Origin: Afifella marina DSM 2698
Lineage (GTDB): Bacteria; Pseudomonadota; Alphaproteobacteria; Rhizobiales; Afifellaceae
NCBI RefSeq assembly: GCF_900102695.1
Contig: NZ_FMVW01000008.1
Coordinates: 120,896 to 184,895, forward strand
Direction of reading: 5' to 3'
Length of the DNA stretch: 64,000 bases
Shown: piece by piece, positions 55,694 through 63,899 of the stretch
How the letters are laid out: each line of letters starts with the position of its first letter
How positions within the stretch are numbered: the first letter of the stretch is position 1
Translations under genes and position numbers: made by a program
The notes under the pieces: generated by a model
Told to the model about the DNA's origin: nothing
The model's database searches: none
The model's input: the letters and a program-made list of their open reading frames with translations, nothing else

Positions 55694-57190
55694 CTACCGC
55701 ATGGTCGGCATGATGAATTCGGCACCATCCTTGATGCCGGACGGCCAGCGCGAGGTCACCGTCTTCGTCTTCGTGTAAAAACGAATGGAATCGGGGCCAT
55801 GCTGGTTGAGATCGCCATAGCCTGAGCGCTTCCAGCCACCGAAGGTGTGATAGGCCAGCGGCACCGGGATCGGCACGTTGATGCCGACCATGCCGACTTC
55901 CACCTTGGAGGCGAAATCGCGGGCGGCATCGCCGTCGCGTGTAAAGATCGCGACGCCGTTGCCGTATTCATGCTTCGTCGGCAGGTCGAGCGCTTCCTGA
56001 TAATCCTTGGCGCGAACGACGGAGAGGACAGGCCCGAAGATCTCCTCCTTGTAGATACGCATGTCCGGCGTGACCCGGTCGAACAGGCAACCACCCATAT
56101 AGAAGCCGTTCTCGTAGCCCTGCATAGTGAAGCCGCGGCCGTCGACGACGAGATCGGCGCCCTCTTCGACACCGAGATCGACATAGCCGCGCACCTTCTT
56201 CACCGCCTCGGCCGTGACGAGCGGGCCAAAATCAGCGTCCGGATCGGTCGAGGGGCCGATCTTCAGGCTCTCCACGCGCGGAATGAGTTTCTCCATGAGC
56301 CGGTCGGCTGTCTCTTCGCCGACGGGAACGGCCACGGAAATCGCCATGCAACGCTCACCGGCAGAGCCATAACCGGCACCGATCAAGGCGTCGACCGCAC
56401 GGTCCATATCGGCGTCCGGCATGACGATCATGTGGTTCTTGGCGCCGCCGAAACACTGCACGCGCTTTCCGGCCGCGCAGCCCTTCCCATAGATGTACTC
56501 GGCGATCGCAGACGAGCCGACGAAACCGATCGCCTTGATGTCCGGATCCTCAAGAATTGAATCAACGGCTTCCTTGTCACCGTTGACGACGTTGAGAATT
56601 CCAGCCGGCAGACCCGCTTCGATCATGAGTTCGGCAAGGCGCATGGGCACGCCCGGATCGCGCTCGGATGGCTTCAGGATGAAGGCGTTGCCGCAGGCGA
56701 TCGCCGGCGCGAATTTCCACATCGGGATCATGGCCGGAAAATTGAACGGCGTGATGCCGGCGACGACGCCGAGAGGCTGGCGCATAGAATACATGTCGAT
56801 GCCCGGCCCGGCATTCTCAGAGAATTCACCCTTCATCAAATGCGGGATGCCGCAGGCGAACTCCGCCACTTCGAGGCCGCGCTGAATGTCGCCGCGCGCA
56901 TCCGGAACGGTCTTGCCATGCTCACGTGCCAGGAGCTCGGCGAGACTGTCGTATTCCTGATGTACGAGTTCGAGAAACTTCATCAAAACGCGGGCGCGCT
57001 TCTGCGGGTTCTGTGCCGCCCAGCCAGGCTGCGCCGCCTTGGCGTTCTCCACAGCCTCACGCATCTCCGCGCGGGAGGCGAGCGCCACTTTCGCCTGCAC
57101 CTCGCCGGTCATCGGCAAGAACACGTCGGCCGTGCGCCCGCTCTTGCCGGCCACGTTGCGACCGCCGATGAAATGTCCGATTTCGCGCAT
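55694..57190 (-). CDS. mmsA: CoA-acylating methylmalonate-semialdehyde dehydrogenase
   Basis: MmsA converts methylmalonate semialdehyde to propionyl-CoA and malonate semialdehyde to acetyl-CoA, in valine, inositol and beta-alanine breakdown. The 498-residue protein has VVAGITPFNFPAMIPMWKFA, the catalytic Cys in YGSAGERCMAISVAVPVGE, and the MMSDH-specific FGGAKNHMIVMPDADMDRAV, where the usual aldehyde dehydrogenase Glu is Asn. Start at 57190 fits. Confidence 0.96.
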   Translation of the reverse strand: MREIGHFIGGRNVAGKSGRTADVFLPMTGEVQAKVALASRAEMREAVENAKAAQPGWAAQNPQKRARVLMKFLELVHQEYDSLAELLAREHGKTVPDARGDIQRGLEVAEFACGIPHLMKGEFSENAGPGIDMYSMRQPLGVVAGITPFNFPAMIPMWKFAPAIACGNAFILKPSERDPGVPMRLAELMIEAGLPAGILNVVNGDKEAVDSILEDPDIKAIGFVGSSAIAEYIYGKGCAAGKRVQCFGGAKNHMIVMPDADMDRAVDALIGAGYGSAGERCMAISVAVPVGEETADRLMEKLIPRVESLKIGPSTDPDADFGPLVTAEAVKKVRGYVDLGVEEGADLVVDGRGFTMQGYENGFYMGGCLFDRVTPDMRIYKEEIFGPVLSVVRAKDYQEALDLPTKHEYGNGVAIFTRDGDAARDFASKVEVGMVGINVPIPVPLAYHTFGGWKRSGYGDLNQHGPDSIRFYTKTKTVTSRWPSGIKDGAEFIMPTMR

Positions 57191-57358
57191 TCAGTTCTCC
57201 TTGTCGCGCTCCTTCGATCCTCTCACAGACATCCGGGAGCCTTGAGCGAGTGATCGCCGCAGAGGACGAGAAAAACAACCCCGGGCAGCTCACTCTTGCC
57301 GTGTGGCGATGACAATCCACCTGTTGTGGACCTATGGTCGGTGCGCATGCGGGGTTCG

Positions 57359-58096
57359 ATGAGCACGAACTATCTCGATTTCTACATGATCGACGGCAGC
57401 GATATCGTGATCCGTCCTGCCGCGCGCGAGCGACGGTGGATGGATCAGACGAGCCATCGCTTCGCCTATCGCTGTCTGCCTCTCGCCATCGCCAACGCGC
57501 ATTGCTGGGAAATCCTGAACCCTGCGAAGTTCACCGCCCGGTGGGACGGCACCGATGGGCTGGAGGCGATCGATATCACCCACCGAGAAGTGCACCGGCA
57601 TGCCGCGATGAGCCATTTCGGCCATGGCATCCTGACATTTACGGTGCCGGCGCTGATCCGCACACCGCCGGGATATGATCTCTGGGTTATGGGACCTCCC
57701 AATCTCATCAAGGCCGACATCCAGGCTCTCAACGGCGTGGTGGAGACGGATTGGGCGACAGCCACCTTCACCATGAACTGGCGCTTCACCCGCCCCGGCG
57801 CGAGCGTCACCTTTGAAAAGGACGAGCCGTTCTGCGCCTTCTTCCCGATCCGTCGGGGCGAGATCGAGACCTTCGAAGCCCGTCGTCGGGCACTCGGCGA
57901 TGATCCAGAGCTTGCGGACGCCTATCATGAATGGGCGGAAGGACGACGAAGCTTCAACGAAGAGCTCGCCTCGCCCGATTCTGAAGCGGCGCGCCAGAAA
58001 TGGCAGCGCGACTACTTGAAGGGACCGAACGAGGCGCTGTCGCCGCCGCATCGCACCAAGGTCGTCTTACGCAAAACGAAGAAAACCGACGACTGA
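57359..58096 (+). CDS. DUF6065 family protein
   Basis: The 245-residue protein begins MSTNYLDFYMIDGSDIVIRP and contains PLAIANAHCWEILNPAKFTA, ILTFTVPALIRTPPGYDLWV and the C-terminal helical piece PELADAYHEWAEGRRSFNEE. It resembles DUF6065 proteins, whose function is unknown. It has no signal peptide or TM segment. ATG at 57359 is chosen; an ATG at 57347 also fits. Confidence 0.8.
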   Translation: MSTNYLDFYMIDGSDIVIRPAARERRWMDQTSHRFAYRCLPLAIANAHCWEILNPAKFTARWDGTDGLEAIDITHREVHRHAAMSHFGHGILTFTVPALIRTPPGYDLWVMGPPNLIKADIQALNGVVETDWATATFTMNWRFTRPGASVTFEKDEPFCAFFPIRRGEIETFEARRRALGDDPELADAYHEWAEGRRSFNEELASPDSEAARQKWQRDYLKGPNEALSPPHRTKVVLRKTKKTDD

Positions 58097-58247
58097 GCCC
58101 ATCCGAATCTTCGCCCGCACGAAGCCGAACCGAGACCTTCAGGCAGTCTTCACGCCGAAAGCGCCTGGAACCGCAACGATCCCGCCGGCGTTTCTTGCTA
58201 CAAAAGAGCCGGCCCAACGGGGGCGCCGGACAAAACGAAGGTTCTCC

Positions 58248-58406
58248 ATGTCGGTCGGAACAATTCTTCTTATCATCTTGATCTTGATCCTCCTCGGCGC
58301 AGTGCCGACCTGGCCCTATAGTCGCGGCTGGGGCTACGGACCCTCCGGGATCGTCGGCGTCATCCTGGTCATCCTCATCATCATGCTCTTGCTGGGCTAT
58401 GTCTGA
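58248..58406 (+). CDS. DUF3309 small membrane protein
   Basis: A 52-residue two-TM miniprotein: SVGTILLIILILILLGAVP, the short polar loop TWPYSRGWGYGPSG, and IVGVILVILIIMLLLGYV. The TWPYSRGWGYGPSG pattern is typical of the DUF3309 family, found widely in proteobacteria. Function is unknown. It is followed by a GC-rich terminator-like hairpin. Confidence 0.85.
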   Translation: MSVGTILLIILILILLGAVPTWPYSRGWGYGPSGIVGVILVILIIMLLLGYV

Positions 58407-58479
58407 GCCGGCGTAGATCGGTCGCACCATCGCCTCGCTTGATGGGCGCGGCAGGGTCTTCCATATCAAGAGCGAGAGG

Positions 58480-58509
58480 GCGGCGGCCTTTCACGGCCGC
58501 CGCCTCTTT
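58480..58509 (+). terminator. Terminator-like hairpin after DUF3309 gene
   Basis: GCGGCGGCC (58480-58488) pairs perfectly with GGCCGCCGC (58495-58503), six-base loop, followed by CTCTTT. It lies 73 bases past the DUF3309 stop and 26 bases before the cytochrome start, so it separates the two units. Confidence 0.6.
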
Positions 58510-58534
58510 GATGTGGACCTCTTTGGAGACGATG

Positions 58535-58807
58535 ATGAGAAGAGCGATGTTGTTCAGCCTGGCGATGGTGGCTTTCGGGGCGGTCACAGGTTCCGCACAC
58601 AGCCAGGATTTTGACGCCGCCTCCGTCTTCACGACCAAATGCGCCACCTGCCACGGTACGCTGGCGCCCAACAAGGCCGCCATGGCGGAGCTCGACCTCG
58701 AGCAATTTCAAGAAAAGATCGCCACCCATCCCAAGCTCGGCGGGGCCGTGGAAGGTCTGAGCGAGCCTCAGATCGAGGCGATGCACAGCTACGTGCAGGA
58801 GAAATAG
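58535..58807 (+). CDS. Small periplasmic monoheme cytochrome c
   Basis: The 90-residue product has a signal peptide (MLFSLAMVAFGAVTGSAHS) and one haem motif, C36ATCH, then TLAPNKAAMAELDLEQFQEK and EPQIEAMHSYVQEK. The mature part is only about 65 residues, short for a class I cytochrome c. It precedes the NapC-like gene on the same strand with 127 bases between. It is a likely electron acceptor of that protein, an inference from position. Confidence 0.85.
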   Translation: MRRAMLFSLAMVAFGAVTGSAHSQDFDAASVFTTKCATCHGTLAPNKAAMAELDLEQFQEKIATHPKLGGAVEGLSEPQIEAMHSYVQEK

Positions 58808-58934
58808 GCGGCAGCCAAACCGCGGGCGACCGCGCGCCGCACTTCTTCCTCCCCGCCCCGCCGCTTAAGTCTCTTTTGTCCGACAACGAAGGCGCGTCCA
58901 TGCGGGCGCGCCGATCGGGCAATGGGGGATTTTT

Positions 58935-59543
58935 ATGAAATGGGCAGCACTCGGCCTCGTGGCGGTTGGCGGCGTTATCGGCCTGGCCGTTGCAGGCGCG
59001 ACCACCACGGTGGTCGAGAAGACCGGCACCAACGAATTTTGCCTGGCCTGTCACGAAATGTCGTGGCCGCAGGAGACCTACACGCAGCAGGCGCACTACA
59101 AAAACGCCTCCGGCGTTCGCGCGCCCTGCATCACGTGCCATGTCGATAGCCATCCGTGGACCGACTACCTTTGGGGCAAGGCGACGGCCGGCGCCAAGGA
59201 CGTGTGGGGACACTTCACCGGCAAACTGTCGACGCGCGAGGAGTATGACGCCAGGCGCGAAGAGATGTCGGAACAGGTCTGGGCCTATCTGGAACGCACC
59301 GATTCGGAGACCTGCCGCACCTGCCATGACGAAGCCGCCATGGCGCTCGAGAAACAGAGCCAGGCGGCACAATTCGCCCATCCGCAGGCGCAAGCCGCTA
59401 ACCTCACCTGCATCTCCTGCCACAAGGGGATCGGGCACGGCCCCGTCGGCGATCAGACATCCGCAGAGGCCTCACATCGGCCGGCCAACGAGATGGCCGA
59501 TCTTGCAGACGGGCTCACCGACGTGCTTGGCTCTGAGAAGTGA
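58935..59543 (+). CDS. NapC/NirT tetraheme cytochrome c
   Basis: The 202-residue protein has one N-terminal anchor (GLVAVGGVIGLAVAGATTT) and four c-haem motifs: C36LACH, C65ITCH, C127RTCH, C159ISCH, with the family Met after haem 1 (CHEM). NapC/NirT proteins oxidise quinol and deliver electrons to periplasmic reductases. No reductase gene (nitrate, nitrite, TMAO) is in the window. A terminator with a T5 run follows at 59549. Confidence 0.92.
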   Translation: MKWAALGLVAVGGVIGLAVAGATTTVVEKTGTNEFCLACHEMSWPQETYTQQAHYKNASGVRAPCITCHVDSHPWTDYLWGKATAGAKDVWGHFTGKLSTREEYDARREEMSEQVWAYLERTDSETCRTCHDEAAMALEKQSQAAQFAHPQAQAANLTCISCHKGIGHGPVGDQTSAEASHRPANEMADLADGLTDVLGSEK

Positions 59544-59548
59544 TGCGA

Positions 59549-59589
59549 CGTGGCCGCCGTCTTCAATGGCGTCGGCCACGCAGCTTTTT
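59549..59589 (+). terminator. Terminator-like hairpin after the NapC-like gene
   Basis: CGTGGCCG (59549-59556) pairs with CGGCCACG (59573-59580), with an inner loop, followed by CAGC and five T. It follows the tetraheme gene stop by six bases. Confidence 0.6.
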
Positions 59590-59597
59590 GAGGCCAG

Positions 59598-60089
59598 ATG
59601 TCCCGACACCTTGAGACGACGCGTTTCGTTGCGCTGCCCCAGGAAGAGGTCTTCGACCTCGTCTCAGATGTCGAGAGCTATCCGGAATTCCTTCCGGGCT
59701 TTCTGGAGGCGCGCATCCTGAAGCGAGACGGTGATGCGCTCCTCGTCATGCAGCGCGTCGGACTGCCGGGCCTGACGATTTCATTTCGCAGCCGCGCCGA
59801 ACTGACGCGGCCGGACCATCTTCTCATCACGTCACACGACAAACCGTTTCGTTCGCTGCGCCATGAATGGCGCTTCGAGGCGATCGAGACGACACGCACC
59901 AAGGTGACGATGCGCGTCGATTTCGCCCTCGTGGGTGCGGGATTTGGCGGCTTCAAAGAAGCTGTCGTACGCCAGCTCTATGCCCGCTCCGTGGAAGCCT
60001 TTGAAGCACGCGCCCGAGAGCGGGCGCTCGCGCGAAGCCGTCAAGCCCGCAACGGCGACGCCGCCGGCGACACTGGCGGCGGCACATAA
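59598..60089 (+). CDS. COQ10/RatA family START-domain protein
   Basis: The 163-residue protein has the polyketide cyclase/START fold: LETTRFVALPQEEVFDLVSD, VESYPEFLPGFLEARIL, RHEWRFEAI and FKEAVVRQLYARSVEAFEAR. In eukaryotes COQ10 binds ubiquinone; E. coli RatA is described as a ribosome-association toxin. In alphaproteobacteria the ubiquinone role is more likely but untested. Confidence 0.9.
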   Translation: MSRHLETTRFVALPQEEVFDLVSDVESYPEFLPGFLEARILKRDGDALLVMQRVGLPGLTISFRSRAELTRPDHLLITSHDKPFRSLRHEWRFEAIETTRTKVTMRVDFALVGAGFGGFKEAVVRQLYARSVEAFEARARERALARSRQARNGDAAGDTGGGT

Positions 60090-60197
60090 GCTGTGCGCGG
60101 CCGAGAGATAACCGCGCGCCGCGGCTTGACGGTGAAAAAACCCCACCGTATATCGCACGCGGTCCGTTAGCCTTGCATCGCGAGGCGGCCTGCGGGC

Positions 60198-60274
60198 GGC
60201 GGAGTAGCTCAGTCGGTTAGAGCAGCGGAATCATAATCCGCGTGTCGGGGGTTCGAGTCCCTCCTCCGCTACCA
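60198..60274 (+). tRNA. tRNA-Met (CAT), elongator
   Basis: The 77-base cloverleaf is complete. The acceptor stem GGCGGAG pairs with CTCCGCT (one G-T at the end), the anticodon stem GCGGA/TCCGC encloses the loop ATCATAA (anticodon CAT), the T arm is GGGGGTTCGAGTCCC and the CCA is encoded. The acceptor stem does not match initiator tRNA or the tRNA-Ile(CAT) pattern. It is the likely integration target of the downstream recombinase. Confidence 0.95.
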
Positions 60275-60328
60275 GCCTTTTTTCCACGGAAAATCAAGCG
60301 GTTATGCGTCTCTCTTAACGTGGCGACT

Positions 60329-60367
60329 GGGATACATCTCCCGGTCATGTACGCAGAGATGTAACCC
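60329..60367 (+). promoter_or_regulatory. Inverted repeat abutting the integrase start codon
   Basis: GGGATACATCTC (60329-60340) and GAGATGTAACCC (60356-60367) are a 12-base inverted repeat with one mismatch and a 15-base spacer. It ends exactly at the base before the integrase ATG (60368). No standard Shine-Dalgarno is visible. It may be an operator, a hairpin controlling translation, or a recombinase arm-type site. Confidence 0.5.
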
Positions 60368-62131
60368 ATGGGGCGCACCTCCTACTTGCTACGCCGAGGC
60401 GGTCGGTACTACCTCCAGGTACGTGCGGCGAAATGCGCGGCACCCCTCCTCGGTAAGACACTCTTGAGGACCTCGCTGCAGACAAGTGACTTCCGCACCG
60501 CGCGGCGCCGACTGCACCAGTGCCTGCCCTGGGTCTTTTCGATGAACGACAGCATCAATTACGGAGACCTCTTTGCGCGGAACCTCCGGGAAATCCGCAA
60601 CTATCTGAGCCAGTCCGTTCTCGACGAAGACGCCCTCTTCGCGCGCCACGCCTTCGAAGAGATGCTGAAGAACCTCAACCGAAGGGCCGAAGCGCAAGGC
60701 GCTCATCCGGCGGTGGTCGCACCCGACTACTTCATGCTCTTTCAGCAGTTCGTTCAGCAGAACGTGCGAGCCGAATCCACGCTACGCGAACGCGGCCTTG
60801 CCGAAGCCTATGAGCGCGGCCGGACGGATGCGCGAGGCGACACGCCTCCCCCGCCGATGAAGCGGGATGAGGTCTCACCGGCTCCGTCTGCCGCGTCTTC
60901 ATCCTCGCTCCGACGGGTCCGGATTTCCGAAGCGCTTGAGATGTTTCTGGAGCACAGCCGTGAGACGAAGGGCGATGACCGGGCTCGAAGCCATGTCGGA
61001 CTGATCGTCCAGTTCCTCATCGACACTCTCGGGGATCCGATCCTCGCCGACGTCTCCCTGGATGAGCTCAAGGAGATCGATCGGATGCTGCCCGACATCC
61101 CGAACCGGAAAGGGCTTCCACCGGCTGCGAAGAAATCGCTCGCGACGCGCTACGCCTACGCCAGGGAGCGCGGCTGGAAAGGGCTTGAACGTCTGACAGA
61201 GGCTCGCCTTCGCAACGGCTATCATGCAAGCCTCTCCCAGTTCTTCGGCTGGGCGATCAGCGCGAACGTGTTTCCGAAGCCCAAACCGATCTTTCACTGC
61301 GTAAGCAAGGAGAATCTCGCCTCCCTGCCCCGCGACGCCTTCGAGGACGACGAGCTTCTCAAGATCGTGCGCATGCCGCTCTTCACCGGCTGCTACAGCG
61401 AAACGTGGATCTGGACGCCGGGTGACTATTTCATCCAGAATCATCTCTACTGGGGCTATCTGATCCTGTTCCTCTCAGGCATGCGCCCGGGCGAGGTCGG
61501 CCAGCTGCGTGTGTCGGACATCGTCAAACGTGGCGATCACTATTATTTCGACCTGCGGCCTTTCGATCCGCGGAAGGGTCGCGTGCCGCTAAAGGAAGCC
61601 CGCCGATTCAAGACCGAATCATCGGCTCGCGTCATTCCGATCCATCCGCTTCTCATCGAACTCGGGCTGATGGACCGAGTGGCGGACCTTGCGAGGGTCG
61701 GAAGCGTGCGACTCTTTCCCGAGTGGGCCCCCTACCAGAAGAAGACTGGAGAAGTCCGGTGGGGCCAGCCGATCACGAAAAGCTGGCAGTATCTCAAAGG
61801 GCGGCTCGACCTCGGACGGGCGGACGTCACGCTTTACAGTACGCGCCATTGGATGGCGGAGGCGCTTGACGAGACGAATACACCGTCACGCACGCGCAAT
61901 CGTATCATGGGCCATACCGACAAGAACGACATGCCAGGCCGATATGGACGGAAGTCGCGGCTTGGAACGAAGCAGACGGAACTCGTTACCTCGGCCGCAG
62001 ACGATCTTATTAAGAAGATGGGACCGATCCTCCTGGCGCCGAAACAGCGTGCGGATAAGGGCGAACTCACCAAGCTCAAACCTTGGCTTAAGAAGGCCAA
62101 CTGGGCGAAGCTGCCACCTAACGCTAAGTGA
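60368..62131 (+). CDS. Divergent tyrosine recombinase/integrase
   Basis: The 587-residue protein opens with a DUF6538-like N terminus (RTSYLLRRGGRYYLQVRAAK) and ends with the phage integrase fold: Arg373 in SGMRPGEVGQLRVSDI, Arg493 in TLYSTRHWMAEALDETN, His516 in RIMGHTDKND, nucleophile Tyr526 in MPGRYGRKS. The first His of the usual HxxR box is Tyr490. It lies 93 bases from tRNA-Met, as expected of an island integrase. Confidence 0.92.
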   Translation: MGRTSYLLRRGGRYYLQVRAAKCAAPLLGKTLLRTSLQTSDFRTARRRLHQCLPWVFSMNDSINYGDLFARNLREIRNYLSQSVLDEDALFARHAFEEMLKNLNRRAEAQGAHPAVVAPDYFMLFQQFVQQNVRAESTLRERGLAEAYERGRTDARGDTPPPPMKRDEVSPAPSAASSSSLRRVRISEALEMFLEHSRETKGDDRARSHVGLIVQFLIDTLGDPILADVSLDELKEIDRMLPDIPNRKGLPPAAKKSLATRYAYARERGWKGLERLTEARLRNGYHASLSQFFGWAISANVFPKPKPIFHCVSKENLASLPRDAFEDDELLKIVRMPLFTGCYSETWIWTPGDYFIQNHLYWGYLILFLSGMRPGEVGQLRVSDIVKRGDHYYFDLRPFDPRKGRVPLKEARRFKTESSARVIPIHPLLIELGLMDRVADLARVGSVRLFPEWAPYQKKTGEVRWGQPITKSWQYLKGRLDLGRADVTLYSTRHWMAEALDETNTPSRTRNRIMGHTDKNDMPGRYGRKSRLGTKQTELVTSAADDLIKKMGPILLAPKQRADKGELTKLKPWLKKANWAKLPPNAK

Positions 62132-62733
62132 GATTGCCTTCGTGGCAAGCTTAAAAAAACGAAGTCCCGCGCTCGTTAACCATGTTTGAGGTTTTGAGCT
62201 CACAACCCCGGCGGGTCCTGCCAAGCTGATCGTGTTCCCGATGACGGGAGCATCAAGCGGCCACCGGCGCTGCGCCAACAGCGACCGATGGCCTGACCAC
62301 ACCAAGCATTAGGAGTGCTTGCCATGGCTATTTGCCGTCTTAGCCCGAGATGGGCTCTTTCCAAAATCCCCTTGTCGCTTGCCTGCACGTCCGTGCGCAC
62401 GATCGAACTGTCCTCGGCGTCGCCGGGTCGCACGTATCGGCGCGCCTGACACCGCTTTCCCTTTGATCTGACGATCGAGAGAGCGTCCGGCCGACGGCTG
62501 GCGCCTTCAGCTGATTTTCGGACATTGCAGATGCCTTCCCCCCGCGTGTTCTCCGCATCCGGGAACGACGGCGGCTGCCTCATGCTCCGAGCGATCCTCG
62601 CTGCGGACATCATCCCCTGTCCGACTGCAGGCTCTTGTCCAATCCCCCAGGAGCCTCCGGCGGCACCAGCCGTCTGTTGGCTGCTCTCTCCGATCGTCTT
62701 CCGAACATCCTCTTGAACTCAAGGAAGACATCC
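62132..62733. other. 602 bp island spacer without a convincing gene
   Basis: Frames here are short or read as Arg/Ser-rich shadows on the minus strand (62200-62613). A 41-residue plus frame starts at ATG 62324 but has no good Shine-Dalgarno. An imperfect AAGCATT/AGTGCTT repeat occurs near 62304-62320. The promoter of the GIY-YIG gene is presumably near its 3' end. Nothing else is supported. Confidence 0.5.
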
Positions 62734-63798
62734 ATGTCCGACACCATTTCTGCCACTTCTGATCTCTCGTCCCGCGCCCCCGGCTCCGAAGAGATGCCTC
62801 ACTCCAACGAACGAGACTGCGAGACCACGCACGCTGCGAAGAGCCTCCATCTCAGCCTTGAAGATCTTGCACCGACATCCTTCTGCTCCACAGATCTCGG
62901 CAGCGGCACGCTGATCCGGCGTCTCGATGCGATGTCGGGTCCGCTCGCGGCGCGGTCGGCTGAGAACGTCGTTGGCACGGCCTGTGCCTTCTCCGCGCCG
63001 TTCCGGCACACCGAGGCGCTGCGCGAACTCGGTCTCAAATCCGGTGAGGCCGCGACCTATATTCTTGTCGGGCGCAACGGGTCTGAGACGCTCGCCTATG
63101 TCGGCGAGACCGTCGATGTCATGAAGCGCCTCAGCTCCCACCGCCGCGACAAGGACAAGGCCTTTGCTGAGATGGTCTTCGTCGTCACCAGCCGGAGTGG
63201 TCTGAACTCCAAGGATCTGGCGCGGCACCGGCAGGCAAAATACGCGGCCCTCATCGCCGCTTCCGGCCGGGCAAAGCTCGTCGGCGCCCCTCCCGAGGCG
63301 GCCGAGCTTCCGCCCGTCTTTGCCGCCATCGCCGACCCGTTGGTGGATCTGGAACGGCAGCTTCTCTGGGATCTCGGCTGTCCGCTGCTTGAGCCCTCGC
63401 TGCGCCATCCGGCACTTGGCATTGTCGATGCGGAGGCTGGTGGAGCCGATGTCCTCTCGCCGGACCAGGCAAAGCGCCCGATGATGGAGATGACCTATGC
63501 GGGCCTCTTCGGACGCGGGCTTGAATGCGACAACCTGTTCATCGTGCTGCCGGGCTCCGAAGTCCGCGTTCTCGGTGAGAACGGCAATGAAGAGAGCTCT
63601 GTCCGAACCCGCCGGGCCATCCTGGAAAAGCGCGGCGTGCTGACCCCGATCCCCGGCGTGGAAGACCGGCAGAGGCTCAACTCCGCGGTGGCGTTCTGGT
63701 CGAAGTCCATCGCGGCCCGCGTGCTCGCCGGATCGCACGTCCCGAGCAATGTCTGGAGGCCGATCCATCCCTGGCGGTCGCTCGAAGTCATCGAGTAG
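62734..63798 (+). CDS. GIY-YIG domain protein with DUF4357-like C terminus
   Basis: The 354-residue protein has a GIY-YIG-like region at about residues 107-185 (TYILVGRNGSETLAYVGETV, then MKRLSSH with Arg132 and His136). The C-terminal part (residues ~245-345) resembles DUF4357: RTRRAILEKRGVLTPIPGVE and SKSIAARVLAGSHVPSNVW. Where the family has a metal-binding Glu I read RHRQAKY, with Gln167, so nuclease activity is doubtful. AAGGAAG precedes the ATG at 62734. Confidence 0.85.
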   Translation: MSDTISATSDLSSRAPGSEEMPHSNERDCETTHAAKSLHLSLEDLAPTSFCSTDLGSGTLIRRLDAMSGPLAARSAENVVGTACAFSAPFRHTEALRELGLKSGEAATYILVGRNGSETLAYVGETVDVMKRLSSHRRDKDKAFAEMVFVVTSRSGLNSKDLARHRQAKYAALIAASGRAKLVGAPPEAAELPPVFAAIADPLVDLERQLLWDLGCPLLEPSLRHPALGIVDAEAGGADVLSPDQAKRPMMEMTYAGLFGRGLECDNLFIVLPGSEVRVLGENGNEESSVRTRRAILEKRGVLTPIPGVEDRQRLNSAVAFWSKSIAARVLAGSHVPSNVWRPIHPWRSLEVIE

Positions 63799-63839
63799 TC
63801 CGGGCTCCGTCCACACAACCCCACAAGAGAAGAACAAAA

Positions 63840-63862
63840 CCGGACCGACGGCGTCGGTCCGG
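63840..63862 (+). promoter_or_regulatory. Perfect hairpin upstream of the last gene
   Basis: CCGGACCGAC (63840-63849) pairs perfectly with GTCGGTCCGG (63853-63862) around three bases. It has no T-run, so it may be a leader or processing structure rather than a terminator; it ends 37 bases before the next ATG. Confidence 0.5.
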
Positions 63863-63899
63863 CAGGATCAACACGTCTTACTTTTGAAGGACAGAGCAG

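Noticed and set aside
62200..62613. 137-codon minus frame in the island spacer
   Set aside because: Arg/Ser-rich, no motif and no ribosome-binding site.
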